Source of the DNA: Limnohabitans sp.
GTDB taxonomy: Bacteria > Pseudomonadota > Gammaproteobacteria > Burkholderiales > Burkholderiaceae_C
Reading direction: 5' to 3'
DNA: 32,743 nt
Assembly: GCA_018882835.1 (NCBI GenBank)
Contig: VERE01000031.1
Span: 1 to 32,743, forward strand
In this document: in pieces, positions 1-8,305 of the stretch
Position numbering within the stretch: the first letter of the stretch is position 1
Layout of the letters: every line of letters begins with the position of its first letter
Notes under the pieces: model-generated
Database searches by the model: none
What the model was told of the DNA's origin: nothing
Seen by the model: only the letters and a program-made list of their open reading frames with translations
Position numbers and translations under genes: made by a program

Positions 1-1
1 G

Positions 2-1270
2 TGCAATGCCGAGCACACCGTAACGATTTCGCGTCTGACGGGACAACCCCGTGCCTGGCCCGAAGAGGGTTACACCCGAGCGCCTTATTGGGCCTACACG
101 GATCCCGAGATTTACATTCAGGAACAAGCCCGAATTTTTCGTGGGCCGGTGTGGAACTATGTGGGTCTGGAGGTCGAGGTGCCCAACCCAGGGGATTACA
201 AAACCACTTTTATCGGTGACACCCCCGTGGTGATGACGCGCGCAGAGGATGGCAGTTTGCACGCGGTGGTCAACCGTTGCGCGCACCGCGGCAACATGGT
301 GTGCCGAGAGCCGTTTGGTTCTGCCAAGCGCCTCTACTGCGTTTACCACGCATGGTCTTTCACCCTGAAAGGCGATCTGAGCAATGCGGCTTTTAGCCAG
401 GGCTTGCGGGGCGAGGGTGGCTTGCCCAAAGATTTCGACAAGTCGCAGCATGGGCTGCGCAAATTGCGGGTGGACACGCTGTGCGGTCTGGTGTTTGCCA
501 GCTTTTCAGAAGACGTCGAACCCCTGGAGGCATGGTTGGGCGATGTGGCGCAAGGCATTCGCCGCGTCTTGACCCGTCCCCTCAAAGTGTTGGGCTATGA
601 CACCCAACGCATCCATGCCAATTGGAAAACCTACCACGAGAACCCGCGCGACTCCTACCACGCCAACATCTTGCACACCTTTTACGGTACCTTTGGCTTG
701 TCACGCCAGTCGCAAGAGTCCGCGATGGTGCTGGATGCCGCTGGTCGCCATGTGTATTTTTATACCAAGGCGGGCACCGAAAAGAAATCGGCCGATTACG
801 AGAAAGCCTCCAGCGAATTGCGCTCGCACAACGACCAATTGACTCTGGAAGACCCGGGTATTCTTAAATGGAAAGATGAATATGGCGACGGTGTGAGTGT
901 GCAAATCCTCAACACCTGCCCATCTTTCGTTTTGCACCAAATTGCCAACAGCCTGGCCACGCGCCAACTCATCCCGCGGGGTGTGAATCAGTCGGATTTG
1001 GTCTGGACTTATTTTGGCTTCGAAGACGATGATGAAGAGACCACCCGCATGCGCCTGACGCAAATCAACTTGGTCGGCTCGGCAGGCATGGTCTCAGTGG
1101 AAGATGCTGCGGTGTGCGAAATGATGCAGCGTGCCTTTGCCGATGGCGAAGAGGGCGCCTCGTTCATCGAGATGGGTGGCAAGACATTGGAAAGCGGCGG
1201 CTCGAGCAAACTCTCCGAACGGGCGATTCGCAATTTTTGGCACAACTACCGACAGTACATGGGGCTGTGA
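2..1270 (+). CDS. Aromatic ring-hydroxylating dioxygenase, large (alpha) subunit, 5'-truncated by window edge
   Basis: This is the catalytic subunit of a Rieske non-heme iron oxygenase, which adds dioxygen to an aromatic substrate in the cytoplasm using electrons from a reductase. The reading frame is open from base 2, so the true start lies left of the window; 422 residues are visible. The Rieske [2Fe-2S] ligands are plain: C93 and H95, then C113 and H116 (CxH-x17-CxxH). The mononuclear iron site follows as D217-S-Y-H220-x4-H225, and D368 in a VEDAAV context is the likely third ligand. The overall pattern resembles the anthranilate/benzoate-type alpha subunits, but the substrate cannot be assigned. 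The beta subunit starts 2 bp after the stop, so the two are surely co-translated. No ferredoxin or reductase gene lies downstream; if linked, they are left of the window. Confidence 0.93.
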   Translation, partial: CNAEHTVTISRLTGQPRAWPEEGYTRAPYWAYTDPEIYIQEQARIFRGPVWNYVGLEVEVPNPGDYKTTFIGDTPVVMTRAEDGSLHAVVNRCAHRGNMVCREPFGSAKRLYCVYHAWSFTLKGDLSNAAFSQGLRGEGGLPKDFDKSQHGLRKLRVDTLCGLVFASFSEDVEPLEAWLGDVAQGIRRVLTRPLKVLGYDTQRIHANWKTYHENPRDSYHANILHTFYGTFGLSRQSQESAMVLDAAGRHVYFYTKAGTEKKSADYEKASSELRSHNDQLTLEDPGILKWKDEYGDGVSVQILNTCPSFVLHQIANSLATRQLIPRGVNQSDLVWTYFGFEDDDEETTRMRLTQINLVGSAGMVSVEDAAVCEMMQRAFADGEEGASFIEMGGKTLESGGSSKLSERAIRNFWHNYRQYMGL

Positions 1271-1272
1271 CC

Positions 1273-1800
1273 ATGAAGGCTTCTGATTTCACCCCTGAAG
1301 TGTCCTTGTCCGAGCGCCTGGCGTTGCATCGTGAGCATGTCGATACGGTTTCTTACCTGCTGGCAGAGTGGGCGCATGCCATCGATCAAGACCGGGTCGA
1401 AGCGATCGCGGCCCTGATGCTCCCCGAGGGGCGCTACACCGTGACCTCGCGCTTCAACCATGACCGTGGCTTGCCTATGGCCATCATCGATGCCCGCAGC
1501 GCAGCACAGCTGCGTGACCGCATCAAGTCGATGCGGCTGGCCAACATTTACCAGCCCCAAAGCTACCGGCATGTGATCAGCGCCATCCAGGTGCTTGGGC
1601 ACAATGAGGCTGGCTTGTTAAAGGTGCGTTCCAGTTTTGTGGTGGTGCGCACGCTGGAGTTGATGGGCGACAGCATGCTGTTTGCCAGTGGTGAAAGCCA
1701 TGACCTGATTGACCTTCAGGGCGCGCACCCGCGCTTTGCCGAACGGCGCATGATTTACGACTCGCGTGCTGTTGAAACCCTCATGGTCATTCCAATTTAA
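1273..1800 (+). CDS. Aromatic ring-hydroxylating dioxygenase, small (beta) subunit
   Basis: This 175-residue protein has the size and pattern of the NTF2/SnoaL-fold beta subunits that form the structural core of alpha3beta3 dioxygenases. Typical segments are the helical start with AEWAHAIDQDR, the conserved RSSFVVVRT strand, and the C-terminal FAERRMIYDSR stretch. The frame stays open upstream into the alpha gene, but the ATG at 1273, 2 bp after the alpha stop, gives the normal family length, so I chose it. It has no catalytic metal site of its own. Its partner is the preceding gene, and the stop lies just before the ribosome binding site of the next gene, so all three are probably one transcript. 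Confidence 0.9.
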   Translation: MKASDFTPEVSLSERLALHREHVDTVSYLLAEWAHAIDQDRVEAIAALMLPEGRYTVTSRFNHDRGLPMAIIDARSAAQLRDRIKSMRLANIYQPQSYRHVISAIQVLGHNEAGLLKVRSSFVVVRTLELMGDSMLFASGESHDLIDLQGAHPRFAERRMIYDSRAVETLMVIPI

Positions 1801-1810
1801 GGAGAAGTGT

Positions 1811-2797
1811 GTGAGAGCCATCAAGATGCAACGCAGATTCGCAAGCCTGGGCCTGCTGGGTGCCCTGTTCGCGCTCACCTTGCCAAGCCAAAGCCAGGCC
1901 CAGGATTGGCCCGTGCGCCCAATTCGTATCGTTGTTCCCAACCCCGCCGGTGGCACGGCGGACATCTTGCCGCGCATGCTCTCAGAAGCCCTGGCACAAC
2001 GTCTGGCGCAGCCTGTGGTGGTCGAAAACCGTCCCGGGGCGGCGGGCAACATTGGCGCCGAATTTGTTTACAACGCAGAGCCTGATGGGTACCTCTGGCT
2101 GGCTGCGCCCCCGCCTTCGTTGACTGTCAACCCCAGCCTTTATCCCAAGCTCAACCACGACCCGAGCAAGTTTGCTCCCATCACGGTGATTGCCACGGTG
2201 CCCAATGCGTTGTTTGTGCACCCTTCCTTGCCTGTGACTACGTTGCAGGAGTTCCTCGCCTATGTGAAGGCCAACCCCGACAAGCTTAGCTATGCGTCGC
2301 AGGGCAATGGCTCGACGGCCCATTTGACGGCAGAGTTGTTCAAGCTGAAGACGGGATTCAAAATTCAACATGTCCCCTACAAGGGCGATGCGCCTGCGGT
2401 GGCCGACTTGCTGGCCGGTCATGTGCAGGTGATGTTCGGCAACGTGGCTGCGGGCATGGGTCATGTGCGCAACGGCAAATTGCGCGTTCTGGCTGTGACC
2501 AGTCCGAAACGCCTGCCCGCATATCCAGCTTTGCCCGCCCTGGAGGAGGTCGTGCCTGGCGTGGTGGCCGTGACGTGGTTCGGCATGGTGGCGCCACCGC
2601 GCACGCCAGTGGCCATCACCCGCAAGGTGTCGCAGATGGTGTCTGACATCTTGAAAACCCCGGAGATGGTTCGCAAGTTCAGCGAGGCAGGCGCAGATCC
2701 TGTGGGCAACACTCCCGAAGAAATGGAAAAATGGATGCGCGAAGATGCCGAGCGCTGGCGCTTGGTGATTCGGGCTGCCAGCATCAAGATCGATTGA
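1811..2797 (+). CDS. Bug-family (TctC-like) periplasmic substrate-binding protein
   Basis: This is a periplasmic receptor of the tripartite tricarboxylate transporter type, a family strongly expanded in Burkholderiales. It is 328 residues long, standard for the family. It begins with a short basic stretch and a hydrophobic segment ending SQSQAQ, a signal peptide. Typical Bug motifs follow: RIVVPNPAGGTADILPR near the N-terminus, VVENRPGAAGNIGAE, then SYASQGNGSTAHL and HVPYKGDAPAV around the ligand pocket. The start is a GTG at 1811 preceded by GGAG at 1801-1804 with six bases between; an ATG at 1826 is an alternative. No TctA or TctB membrane genes are nearby, so this is an orphan receptor. 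Its place after the dioxygenase genes suggests it captures the aromatic substrate or a related acid, which is inference. Confidence 0.9.
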   Translation: MRAIKMQRRFASLGLLGALFALTLPSQSQAQDWPVRPIRIVVPNPAGGTADILPRMLSEALAQRLAQPVVVENRPGAAGNIGAEFVYNAEPDGYLWLAAPPPSLTVNPSLYPKLNHDPSKFAPITVIATVPNALFVHPSLPVTTLQEFLAYVKANPDKLSYASQGNGSTAHLTAELFKLKTGFKIQHVPYKGDAPAVADLLAGHVQVMFGNVAAGMGHVRNGKLRVLAVTSPKRLPAYPALPALEEVVPGVVAVTWFGMVAPPRTPVAITRKVSQMVSDILKTPEMVRKFSEAGADPVGNTPEEMEKWMREDAERWRLVIRAASIKID

Positions 2798-2826
2798 TTT
2801 TGAAGCTCGCGCCGGCACCTCTTTTG

Positions 2827-2859
2827 CTAGGGGGCAACCCTAGTGGGTGCATTCACCCA
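2827..2859. terminator. Tandem inverted repeats between convergent genes, possible bidirectional terminator
   Basis: Two perfect 6-bp-stem hairpins lie back to back in the gap between the convergent receptor and racemase genes. The first is CTAGGG (2827-2832), a 5-base loop, CCCTAG (2838-2843). The second is TGGGTG (2844-2849), a 4-base loop, CACCCA (2854-2859). The position is right for a shared terminator, but no long T-run follows on either strand, so the assignment is tentative. Confidence 0.4.
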
Positions 2860-2864
2860 GCAAA

Positions 2865-3581
2865 TTACCTCAGGGCTTTGAAGGGTTTGCGAATCGGCAG
2901 GGCGTAATCACCTTGCTTGTGCGTTTTCAGACCCAGGCTGACCAGGGCCTCGCCCATTTTCACGGCAGCCGCCACGCCGTCAATCACGGGGACTCCCAAG
3001 CTGCGCGTCAATTGCGCGCAAAGGGGGGCCATACCGGCACAGCCCAGCACCACAGCGCCGCTGCGGTCGCGCTCAAGCGCGATCCGTGAGGCTTCTTCCA
3101 GTTGTGCCAAGACTTCGCCTGTGCCATCTTCCAGCGCCAGGACGGGTATGTCGGTCCCGTGTACGCCTCGGCACAAATGCTCAAACCCATAGCGTTGCAC
3201 CAGGCGTTCCGCAATGATGCAGGTACGCGTCAGGGTGGTGACCACTGAAAAGCCTGTGGCCAAGAAACTGGCGGCGTGAAAGGCTGCCTCGGCAATGCCC
3301 AGCACCGGGCCTTGCAGCGCTTCGCGTGCGGCTTCCAAGCCGGGATCGCCAAAACAGGCCAGGATGGTGGCGGCAGGGTTCCAGCTTGCCGCCAACTGCG
3401 CTTGTTCGGCCACGCCTGCTGCGGCCCAGGCTTCATCGAAATGGCCCTCGATCGATGCCGGGCCAAAGCTTGGTTGAGTCGCCACGATTTCGGTCCCGGG
3501 GGCTGCAACCGAGCGAGCAGCATTTGCAATGGCCTCGGTCATGGCTTCGGTCGTGTTGGGATTGATCACCAGTAATTTCAT
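2865..3581 (-). CDS. Asp/Glu/hydantoin racemase family protein
   Basis: This 238-residue cytoplasmic protein belongs to the cofactor-independent racemases that use two cysteines as acid and base. Both are present: C76 in the ACFGDPG motif and C181 in the VLGCAGM motif. The N-terminal INPNTT and the GPASIEGHFDEA segment are typical of hydantoin racemases (HyuE-like), which interconvert D- and L-5-substituted hydantoins. The open frame extends 29 codons further upstream, but the ATG at 3581 places the conserved KLLVINPNTT at the N-terminus. Its ribosome binding site is weak. It diverges from the ABC transporter operon, whose distal gene is an N-carbamoyl-amino-acid-hydrolase-like enzyme, which fits a hydantoin or ureido pathway. 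No hydantoinase is in the window. Related family members, such as maleate isomerase or arylmalonate decarboxylase, cannot be fully excluded. Confidence 0.85.
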   Translation of the reverse strand: MKLLVINPNTTEAMTEAIANAARSVAAPGTEIVATQPSFGPASIEGHFDEAWAAAGVAEQAQLAASWNPAATILACFGDPGLEAAREALQGPVLGIAEAAFHAASFLATGFSVVTTLTRTCIIAERLVQRYGFEHLCRGVHGTDIPVLALEDGTGEVLAQLEEASRIALERDRSGAVVLGCAGMAPLCAQLTRSLGVPVIDGVAAAVKMGEALVSLGLKTHKQGDYALPIRKPFKALR

Positions 3582-3772
3582 AACGCAGAGACTTTCACAG
3601 AGATGAACCAGATGCGTGCGCAGACCCCAAATTGAAGCGAATACGCCGCAACATGGTGCGCGCTGCACTCTGTTGGTGGATGAATGCGGTTTTTCAGAGC
3701 GCGCTTCAGTGGCACAAGGATTGCGTGCAAGGTGCTTGCCAAGATCAATCGGCTTTTTAATTTGGAGTCATG

Positions 3773-5449
3773 ATGAAGTTTGTTGCGCAGTTCTCCCGCG
3801 ATTCCCTGTCTCAATGGCGTTCATGGGCAACGGCCAGTTTGCTGGCCTTGGCCGTTACTCAGCCTGCGATGGCTCAAGAAAAAGTGCTTCGCATTGCCAT
3901 GACGGCGGCGGACATTCCAAGAACATTGGGGCAGCCCGATCAAGGCTTTGAGGGCAACCGTTTCACCGGTATCCCCATGTACGACGCCCTGACGCACTGG
4001 GACCTGTCCAAAGCCGATGGACCCAGTGTGCTCGTCCCCGGACTGGCGACCAGCTGGGCGGTGGATGCGAAAGACAAAACCAAATGGGTCTTCAAGCTGC
4101 GGCCCGGTGTCAAATTCCATGACGGTTCCGCGCTGAACGCCGATGCGGTGGTTTGGAATGTGCGCAAAGTGCTGGACAAAGACGCTCCCCACTTTGACGC
4201 CAGTCAGGTGGGTGTCACGGCATCCCGCATGCCCACCCTGCGCAGCGCTCGCAAGATTGACGATCTGACGGTAGAGCTCACCACCAGCGAACCCGACTCG
4301 TTTTTGCCCATCAACTTGTCCAACCTCTTCATGGCCTCGCCAGCGCATTGGGACAACAAGCTCAAGGCGGTGCCCGCCAGCGTAGTCGATCCGGCCGAGC
4401 GTGCCAAGCAAGCCTGGGCTGCCTTTGCGGCCGATGCCTCAGGATCTGGCCCGTTCAAAATGGCCAAATTTTCCCCGCGCGAACGCTTGGAGTTGGCTGC
4501 CAACAAAACGTATTGGGATGTCAAGCGCGTGCCCAAGATCGACCGGGTCGTCATGCTTCCCATGCCTGAGGCCAACTCTCGAACCGCTGCACTGCTGTCG
4601 GGCCAGGTCGACTGGATTGAAGCGCCGGCACCCGATGCCATGGACCAAATTCGCCAGCGCGGCTTCAGCATTTACAGCAACCCGCAGCCCCATGTGTGGC
4701 CCTGGCAACTGTCGTTTGCGCCCGGTTCGCCCTGGCTGAACAAAGATGTTCGCCACGCTGCCAACCTGTGTGTGGACCGCGACGGGCTGAGTAAACTTTT
4801 GGGTGGCATGATGGGCACACCCAAAGGCACTGTTCCTCCGGGTCACCCCTGGTGGGGCAACCCCAAATTTGACATCAAATACGATGTCAAGGCCGCACAG
4901 GCTTTGATGCAAAAAGCGGGTCATTCGGCGGCCAAGCCTTTGAAAGTCAAGGTGCAAATTTCGGCCTCGGGCTCTGGCCAGATGCAACCGCTGCCCATGA
5001 ACGAGTTTGTGCAGCAGTCGCTCAAGCAATGCTTCTTTGATGTTCAGTTTGATGTGATCGAGTGGAACACCTTGTTCACCAACTGGCGCAAGGGTGCCAA
5101 GGACCCATCGGCCAACGGCGCCGATGCCATCAACGTAAGCTTCGCTGCCATGGATCCCTTCTTCGCCATGGTGCGCTTCACCAGCACCAAAACCTTCCCG
5201 CCGGTGTCAAACAACTGGGGCTATTTTGGCAACGATGAGTTCGACAAGCTGATTGCCGATGCACGCACCAGCTTTGATGGCAAAGCGCGCGATGCGGCCT
5301 TGGCCAAATTGCATGCCCGCATTGTTGAGGAGGCGCCCTTCGTCTGGATCGCGCACGATGTGGGCCCCCGCGCCGTGAGTTCCAAGGTCAAAAATGTGGT
5401 GCAGCCCAAGAGCTGGTTCATTGACATAGCGACCATGACTCTAGAGTGA
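3773..5449 (+). CDS. Peptide/opine-type ABC transporter periplasmic substrate-binding protein (SBP_bac_5 family)
   Basis: This is the receptor of the ABC importer encoded by the next four genes. The 558-residue precursor has a signal peptide ending in AMA, with cleavage expected after residue 34; there is no lipobox cysteine. Typical cluster-C receptor motifs are visible: GLATSWAVDAKDKTKWVFKLRPGVKFHDGS near residues 90-120, a SGPFKMAKFSPRE-type segment, and DVRHAANLCVDRDGL in the second lobe. Two adjacent ATGs occur at 3770 and 3773. GGAG at 3764-3767 is only two bases from the first but five from the second, so I chose 3773. Family ligands include di- and oligopeptides, opines and glutathione. 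The flanking racemase and amidohydrolase hint at a ureido or amide compound here. Confidence 0.92.
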   Translation: MKFVAQFSRDSLSQWRSWATASLLALAVTQPAMAQEKVLRIAMTAADIPRTLGQPDQGFEGNRFTGIPMYDALTHWDLSKADGPSVLVPGLATSWAVDAKDKTKWVFKLRPGVKFHDGSALNADAVVWNVRKVLDKDAPHFDASQVGVTASRMPTLRSARKIDDLTVELTTSEPDSFLPINLSNLFMASPAHWDNKLKAVPASVVDPAERAKQAWAAFAADASGSGPFKMAKFSPRERLELAANKTYWDVKRVPKIDRVVMLPMPEANSRTAALLSGQVDWIEAPAPDAMDQIRQRGFSIYSNPQPHVWPWQLSFAPGSPWLNKDVRHAANLCVDRDGLSKLLGGMMGTPKGTVPPGHPWWGNPKFDIKYDVKAAQALMQKAGHSAAKPLKVKVQISASGSGQMQPLPMNEFVQQSLKQCFFDVQFDVIEWNTLFTNWRKGAKDPSANGADAINVSFAAMDPFFAMVRFTSTKTFPPVSNNWGYFGNDEFDKLIADARTSFDGKARDAALAKLHARIVEEAPFVWIAHDVGPRAVSSKVKNVVQPKSWFIDIATMTLE

Positions 5450-5483
5450 GTTCGGACAGGTCCGGGCGTTAGAGAGACTGGTC

Positions 5484-6437
5484 ATGCTGGCTTATTTGCT
5501 TCGTCGTGTCCTCTACGCCTTGCCGATCATGCTGGGCGTGGCCCTGGTCTGTTTCGCGCTGGTGCATTTGGCGCCAGGGGATCCCCTGGTGTCCATCCTG
5601 CCACCGGATGCCTCCACGCAATTGCAAGAACAGCTGCGTGCCCTCTATGGTTTTGACCGCTCTTACCCAGAGCAGTTTGCGGGTTGGGTCTGGCGTGCCC
5701 TGCAAGGCGATCTGGGAACCTCAATTGCGACCAACCGACCGGTGAGTGCAGAAGTGTTCAAAGCGGTAGGCAATACCTTGCGGCTGGCGGCATTGGCAAC
5801 CTTGATGGGTTTTGTGTTGGGTGGCTTGTTCGGTTTTGTGGCCGGCTACTTTCAAAATTCATGGCTCGACAAGCTGGCCTCTCTCACCTCGGTGCTCGGG
5901 GTCAGCGTGCCGCATTACTGGTTGGGCATGGTGCTGGTCATCATTTTTTCATCCCAGTTGATGTGGTTGCCTGCCAGTGGTGCGGGCCCCGGAGGCTCCG
6001 ATGGCTGGCGCTGGGACCTGGCGCACTTCAAGCACATGCTGTTGCCGGCACTGACCATGAGCGTCATTCCCATGGGCATCATTGCGCGCACTGTGCGCGC
6101 CCTGGTAGCCGATATCCTGGCGCAAGAGTTCGTGGTGGGCCTGAAGGCCAAAGGCCTGACAGACCTGGGCATCCTGAAGCATGTGGTGAAAAATGCAGCG
6201 CCCACCGCTTTGGCCGTGATGGGTTTGCAACTCGGCTACCTGCTGGGTGGCTCGATTCTGATCGAGACCGTGTTTGCCTGGCCCGGCACAGGCTTTTTGC
6301 TGAACTCTGCCATTTTTCAACGCGACCTGCCCTTGCTGCAGGGCACCATTCTGGTATTGGCTTTGTTCTTTGTGGTGCTTAACCTTTTGGTGGACGTGAT
6401 TCAGACCTTGTTGGATCCGCGCATTGCAAGAAGTTGA
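5484..6437 (+). CDS. ABC transporter permease, DppB/OppB type
   Basis: This 317-residue inner-membrane protein is the first of two permeases of the importer. It starts with a hydrophobic helix (YLLRRVLYALPIMLGVALVCFALVHLAPGDP), the hallmark N-terminus of DppB-type permeases. The cytoplasmic coupling loop follows around residues 195-225, with ARTVRALVADILAQEFVVGLKAKGL, the EAA-type motif that docks to the ATPases. About six membrane segments are expected. It lies 34 bp after the receptor gene. Its stop overlaps the next permease start by one base (TGATG at 6435-6439), so the two are translationally coupled. Confidence 0.93.
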   Translation: MLAYLLRRVLYALPIMLGVALVCFALVHLAPGDPLVSILPPDASTQLQEQLRALYGFDRSYPEQFAGWVWRALQGDLGTSIATNRPVSAEVFKAVGNTLRLAALATLMGFVLGGLFGFVAGYFQNSWLDKLASLTSVLGVSVPHYWLGMVLVIIFSSQLMWLPASGAGPGGSDGWRWDLAHFKHMLLPALTMSVIPMGIIARTVRALVADILAQEFVVGLKAKGLTDLGILKHVVKNAAPTALAVMGLQLGYLLGGSILIETVFAWPGTGFLLNSAIFQRDLPLLQGTILVLALFFVVLNLLVDVIQTLLDPRIARS

Positions 6438-7324
6438 TGGCCATGAACGCCCATGTGATGCCCGCCGCCCTGCCTGACACAGCCTCCCCCGGCTACTGGC
6501 TGGCCGTTTGGCGTCGACTGAAAAAAGATCGCGTGGCCATGGGCGCGTGCGGCATCATTCTGCTGCTCTTGGTCATGGCGTTGCTGGGCAGTTGGCTGGC
6601 GCCGCAGGACCCCTACGCCTCCTCCATGATGACGCGCTTGAAGCCGATGGGTCATCCGGGCCATTTGTTGGGTACCGATGAATTGGGTCGGGACATGTTG
6701 TCGCGACTGATGGTAGGCGCGCGGCTGAGCTTGTTCATGGGCATCACGCCTGTGGTGTGTGCTTTTGTCATTGGCGCCCTGATTGGCATCACGGCTGGGT
6801 ATGCAGGGGGCGCACTGAACACCGCCATCATGCGAGTCATTGATGTGTTCTATGCCTTTCCATCGGTGCTGCTGGCCATTGCGTTGTCAGGCGCTTTGGG
6901 CGCGGGCATCACCAATTCACTGATCTCGCTTACCGTGGTGTTCATTCCGCCGATCGCTCGCGTGGCTGAAAGTGTGACCACCCAAATTCGCGGGCGCGAC
7001 TTTGTAGAAGCGGCGCGTGCCTCAGGCGCCAACGCTTTCACCATCGTGCGTGTGCATGTGCTGGGCAATGTGCTGGGGCCTGTGTTTGTGTATGCCACCA
7101 GCCTGATTGCCGTGTCCATGATTTTGGCCTCAGGCCTCTCTTTTCTGGGCTTGGGCGTGAAGCCGCCAGAGCCGGAATGGGGGTTGATGCTGAACACTTT
7201 ACGAACCGCCATCTACACCCAGCCCTGGATCGCGGCTTTGCCTGGCATGATGATTTTTTGCACCTCGATCGCCTTCAATCTTCTCAGCGATGGCTTGCGC
7301 TCGGCCATGGAGGTCAAGCAATGA
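6437..7324 (+). CDS. ABC transporter permease, DppC/OppC type
   Basis: This is the second permease of the importer, 295 residues. It has the long N-terminal cytoplasmic segment and first helix typical of DppC proteins. The GTDELGRDMLSRLMVGARLSL motif lies near residues 76-96, and the coupling loop TTQIRGRDFVEAARASGA sits near residues 180-200. I chose the ATG at 6437, which overlaps the previous stop by one base; a TTG at 6434 and an ATG at 6443 are in frame. The C-terminal end overlaps the first ATPase gene by four bases (ATGA), another sign of a tightly coupled operon. Confidence 0.93.
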   Translation: MAMNAHVMPAALPDTASPGYWLAVWRRLKKDRVAMGACGIILLLLVMALLGSWLAPQDPYASSMMTRLKPMGHPGHLLGTDELGRDMLSRLMVGARLSLFMGITPVVCAFVIGALIGITAGYAGGALNTAIMRVIDVFYAFPSVLLAIALSGALGAGITNSLISLTVVFIPPIARVAESVTTQIRGRDFVEAARASGANAFTIVRVHVLGNVLGPVFVYATSLIAVSMILASGLSFLGLGVKPPEPEWGLMLNTLRTAIYTQPWIAALPGMMIFCTSIAFNLLSDGLRSAMEVKQ

Positions 7325-8304
7325 CAACGCCGACATTGCTGGAGGTTCAGGGCTTGGTCAAGCATTTTCCGCTCAAGAAAGATGTCTTTGGCCGAGGGGG
7401 CGGCGTGGTGCGCGCCGTGGACGGCGTCAGCTTTGAGGTTCTCAAAGGCGAGACGCTGGGCATTGTGGGCGAGTCGGGCTGCGGCAAAAGTACCACCGCG
7501 CGACTGTTGATGCAGTTGCTGCAAGCCGATCAGGGGGAGTTGATTTTTGAGGGCGCTGGCGTCAACACCCGTGCGCTTTCTCTCAAGGCGTTTCGTCGCC
7601 AGGTCCAGATGGTGTTTCAAGACAGCTACGCCTCACTCAACCCGCGCCTGACCATGGAAGATTCCATCGCATTTGCGCCGCAGGTGCATGGCTTGTCGCG
7701 CGAGTTGTCTTTGGCGCGCGCCCACGATTTGCTGGCGCGCGTGGGCCTGGATCCCAAGCGCTTTGCCGAGCGTTACCCTCATGAGCTCTCGGGCGGGCAA
7801 CGTCAGCGTGTGAATATCGCCCGCGCTTTGGCCCTGCAGCCGCGCTTGGTCATCCTGGACGAGGCGGTATCGGCACTGGACAAATCAGTGGAAGCGCAAG
7901 TTCTGAACCTTCTGATGGACCTCAAGCAGGCCATGGGCTTGACCTATGTTTTCATCAGCCATGACCTGAATGTGGTGCGTTACATGTGTGATCGCGTCAT
8001 GGTGATGTACCTCGGTCAGGTGGTCGAAATGGGGCCGAGCGAAGCCATTTTTGAAAATCCTCGCCATCCCTATACCCAAGCCTTGTTGCGCTCGGTACCG
8101 TCCATGGACCCTGATCATCGGACGCAAACGCCGCCCTTGGCCGGAGACCCGCCCAACCCCATCAATCCTCCCTCGGGTTGCCGTTTCCATCCGCGGTGCG
8201 CACAGGCCCGTCCCGAATGTGCGCTGCAAGTGCCCTTGCTGCGCGGCGATGCGGCGGCACACCCGGTGGCCTGTCTGTTGTACCCCGCTTCTCATCCGAC
8301 CTGA
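7321..8304 (+). CDS. ABC transporter ATP-binding protein, DppF/OppF type
   Basis: This 327-residue cytoplasmic ATPase energises the importer. Its motifs are complete: Walker [10 protein letters not shown] at residues 50-58, Q-loop glutamine Q99, ABC signature LSGGQ at 155-159, Walker B LVILDE at 175-180, and the switch histidine in FISHDLNVV. The C-terminal oligopeptide-transporter extension carries [10 protein letters not shown] and further cysteines. In OppF/DppF relatives this region can hold an Fe-S cluster, but I cannot show that here. The open frame continues upstream, but the ATG at 7321 overlaps the permease stop as ATGA and leaves a normal family N-terminus. Unlike the usual order, the F-type ATPase precedes the D-type one. 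Confidence 0.94.
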   Translation: MTTPTLLEVQGLVKHFPLKKDVFGRGGGVVRAVDGVSFEVLKGETLGIVGESGCGKSTTARLLMQLLQADQGELIFEGAGVNTRALSLKAFRRQVQMVFQDSYASLNPRLTMEDSIAFAPQVHGLSRELSLARAHDLLARVGLDPKRFAERYPHELSGGQRQRVNIARALALQPRLVILDEAVSALDKSVEAQVLNLLMDLKQAMGLTYVFISHDLNVVRYMCDRVMVMYLGQVVEMGPSEAIFENPRHPYTQALLRSVPSMDPDHRTQTPPLAGDPPNPINPPSGCRFHPRCAQARPECALQVPLLRGDAAAHPVACLLYPASHPT

Positions 8305-8305
8305 T

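Noticed and set aside
1982-2818. 278-codon minus-strand frame opposite the first Bug receptor
   Set aside because: It is antisense to a recognised receptor gene; the His/Arg-rich translation has no family features.
5453-5464. Inverted repeat CGGAC-AG-GTCCG between the ABC receptor and first permease
   Set aside because: The stem is too short and the loop too tight for a stable hairpin; it may be chance.
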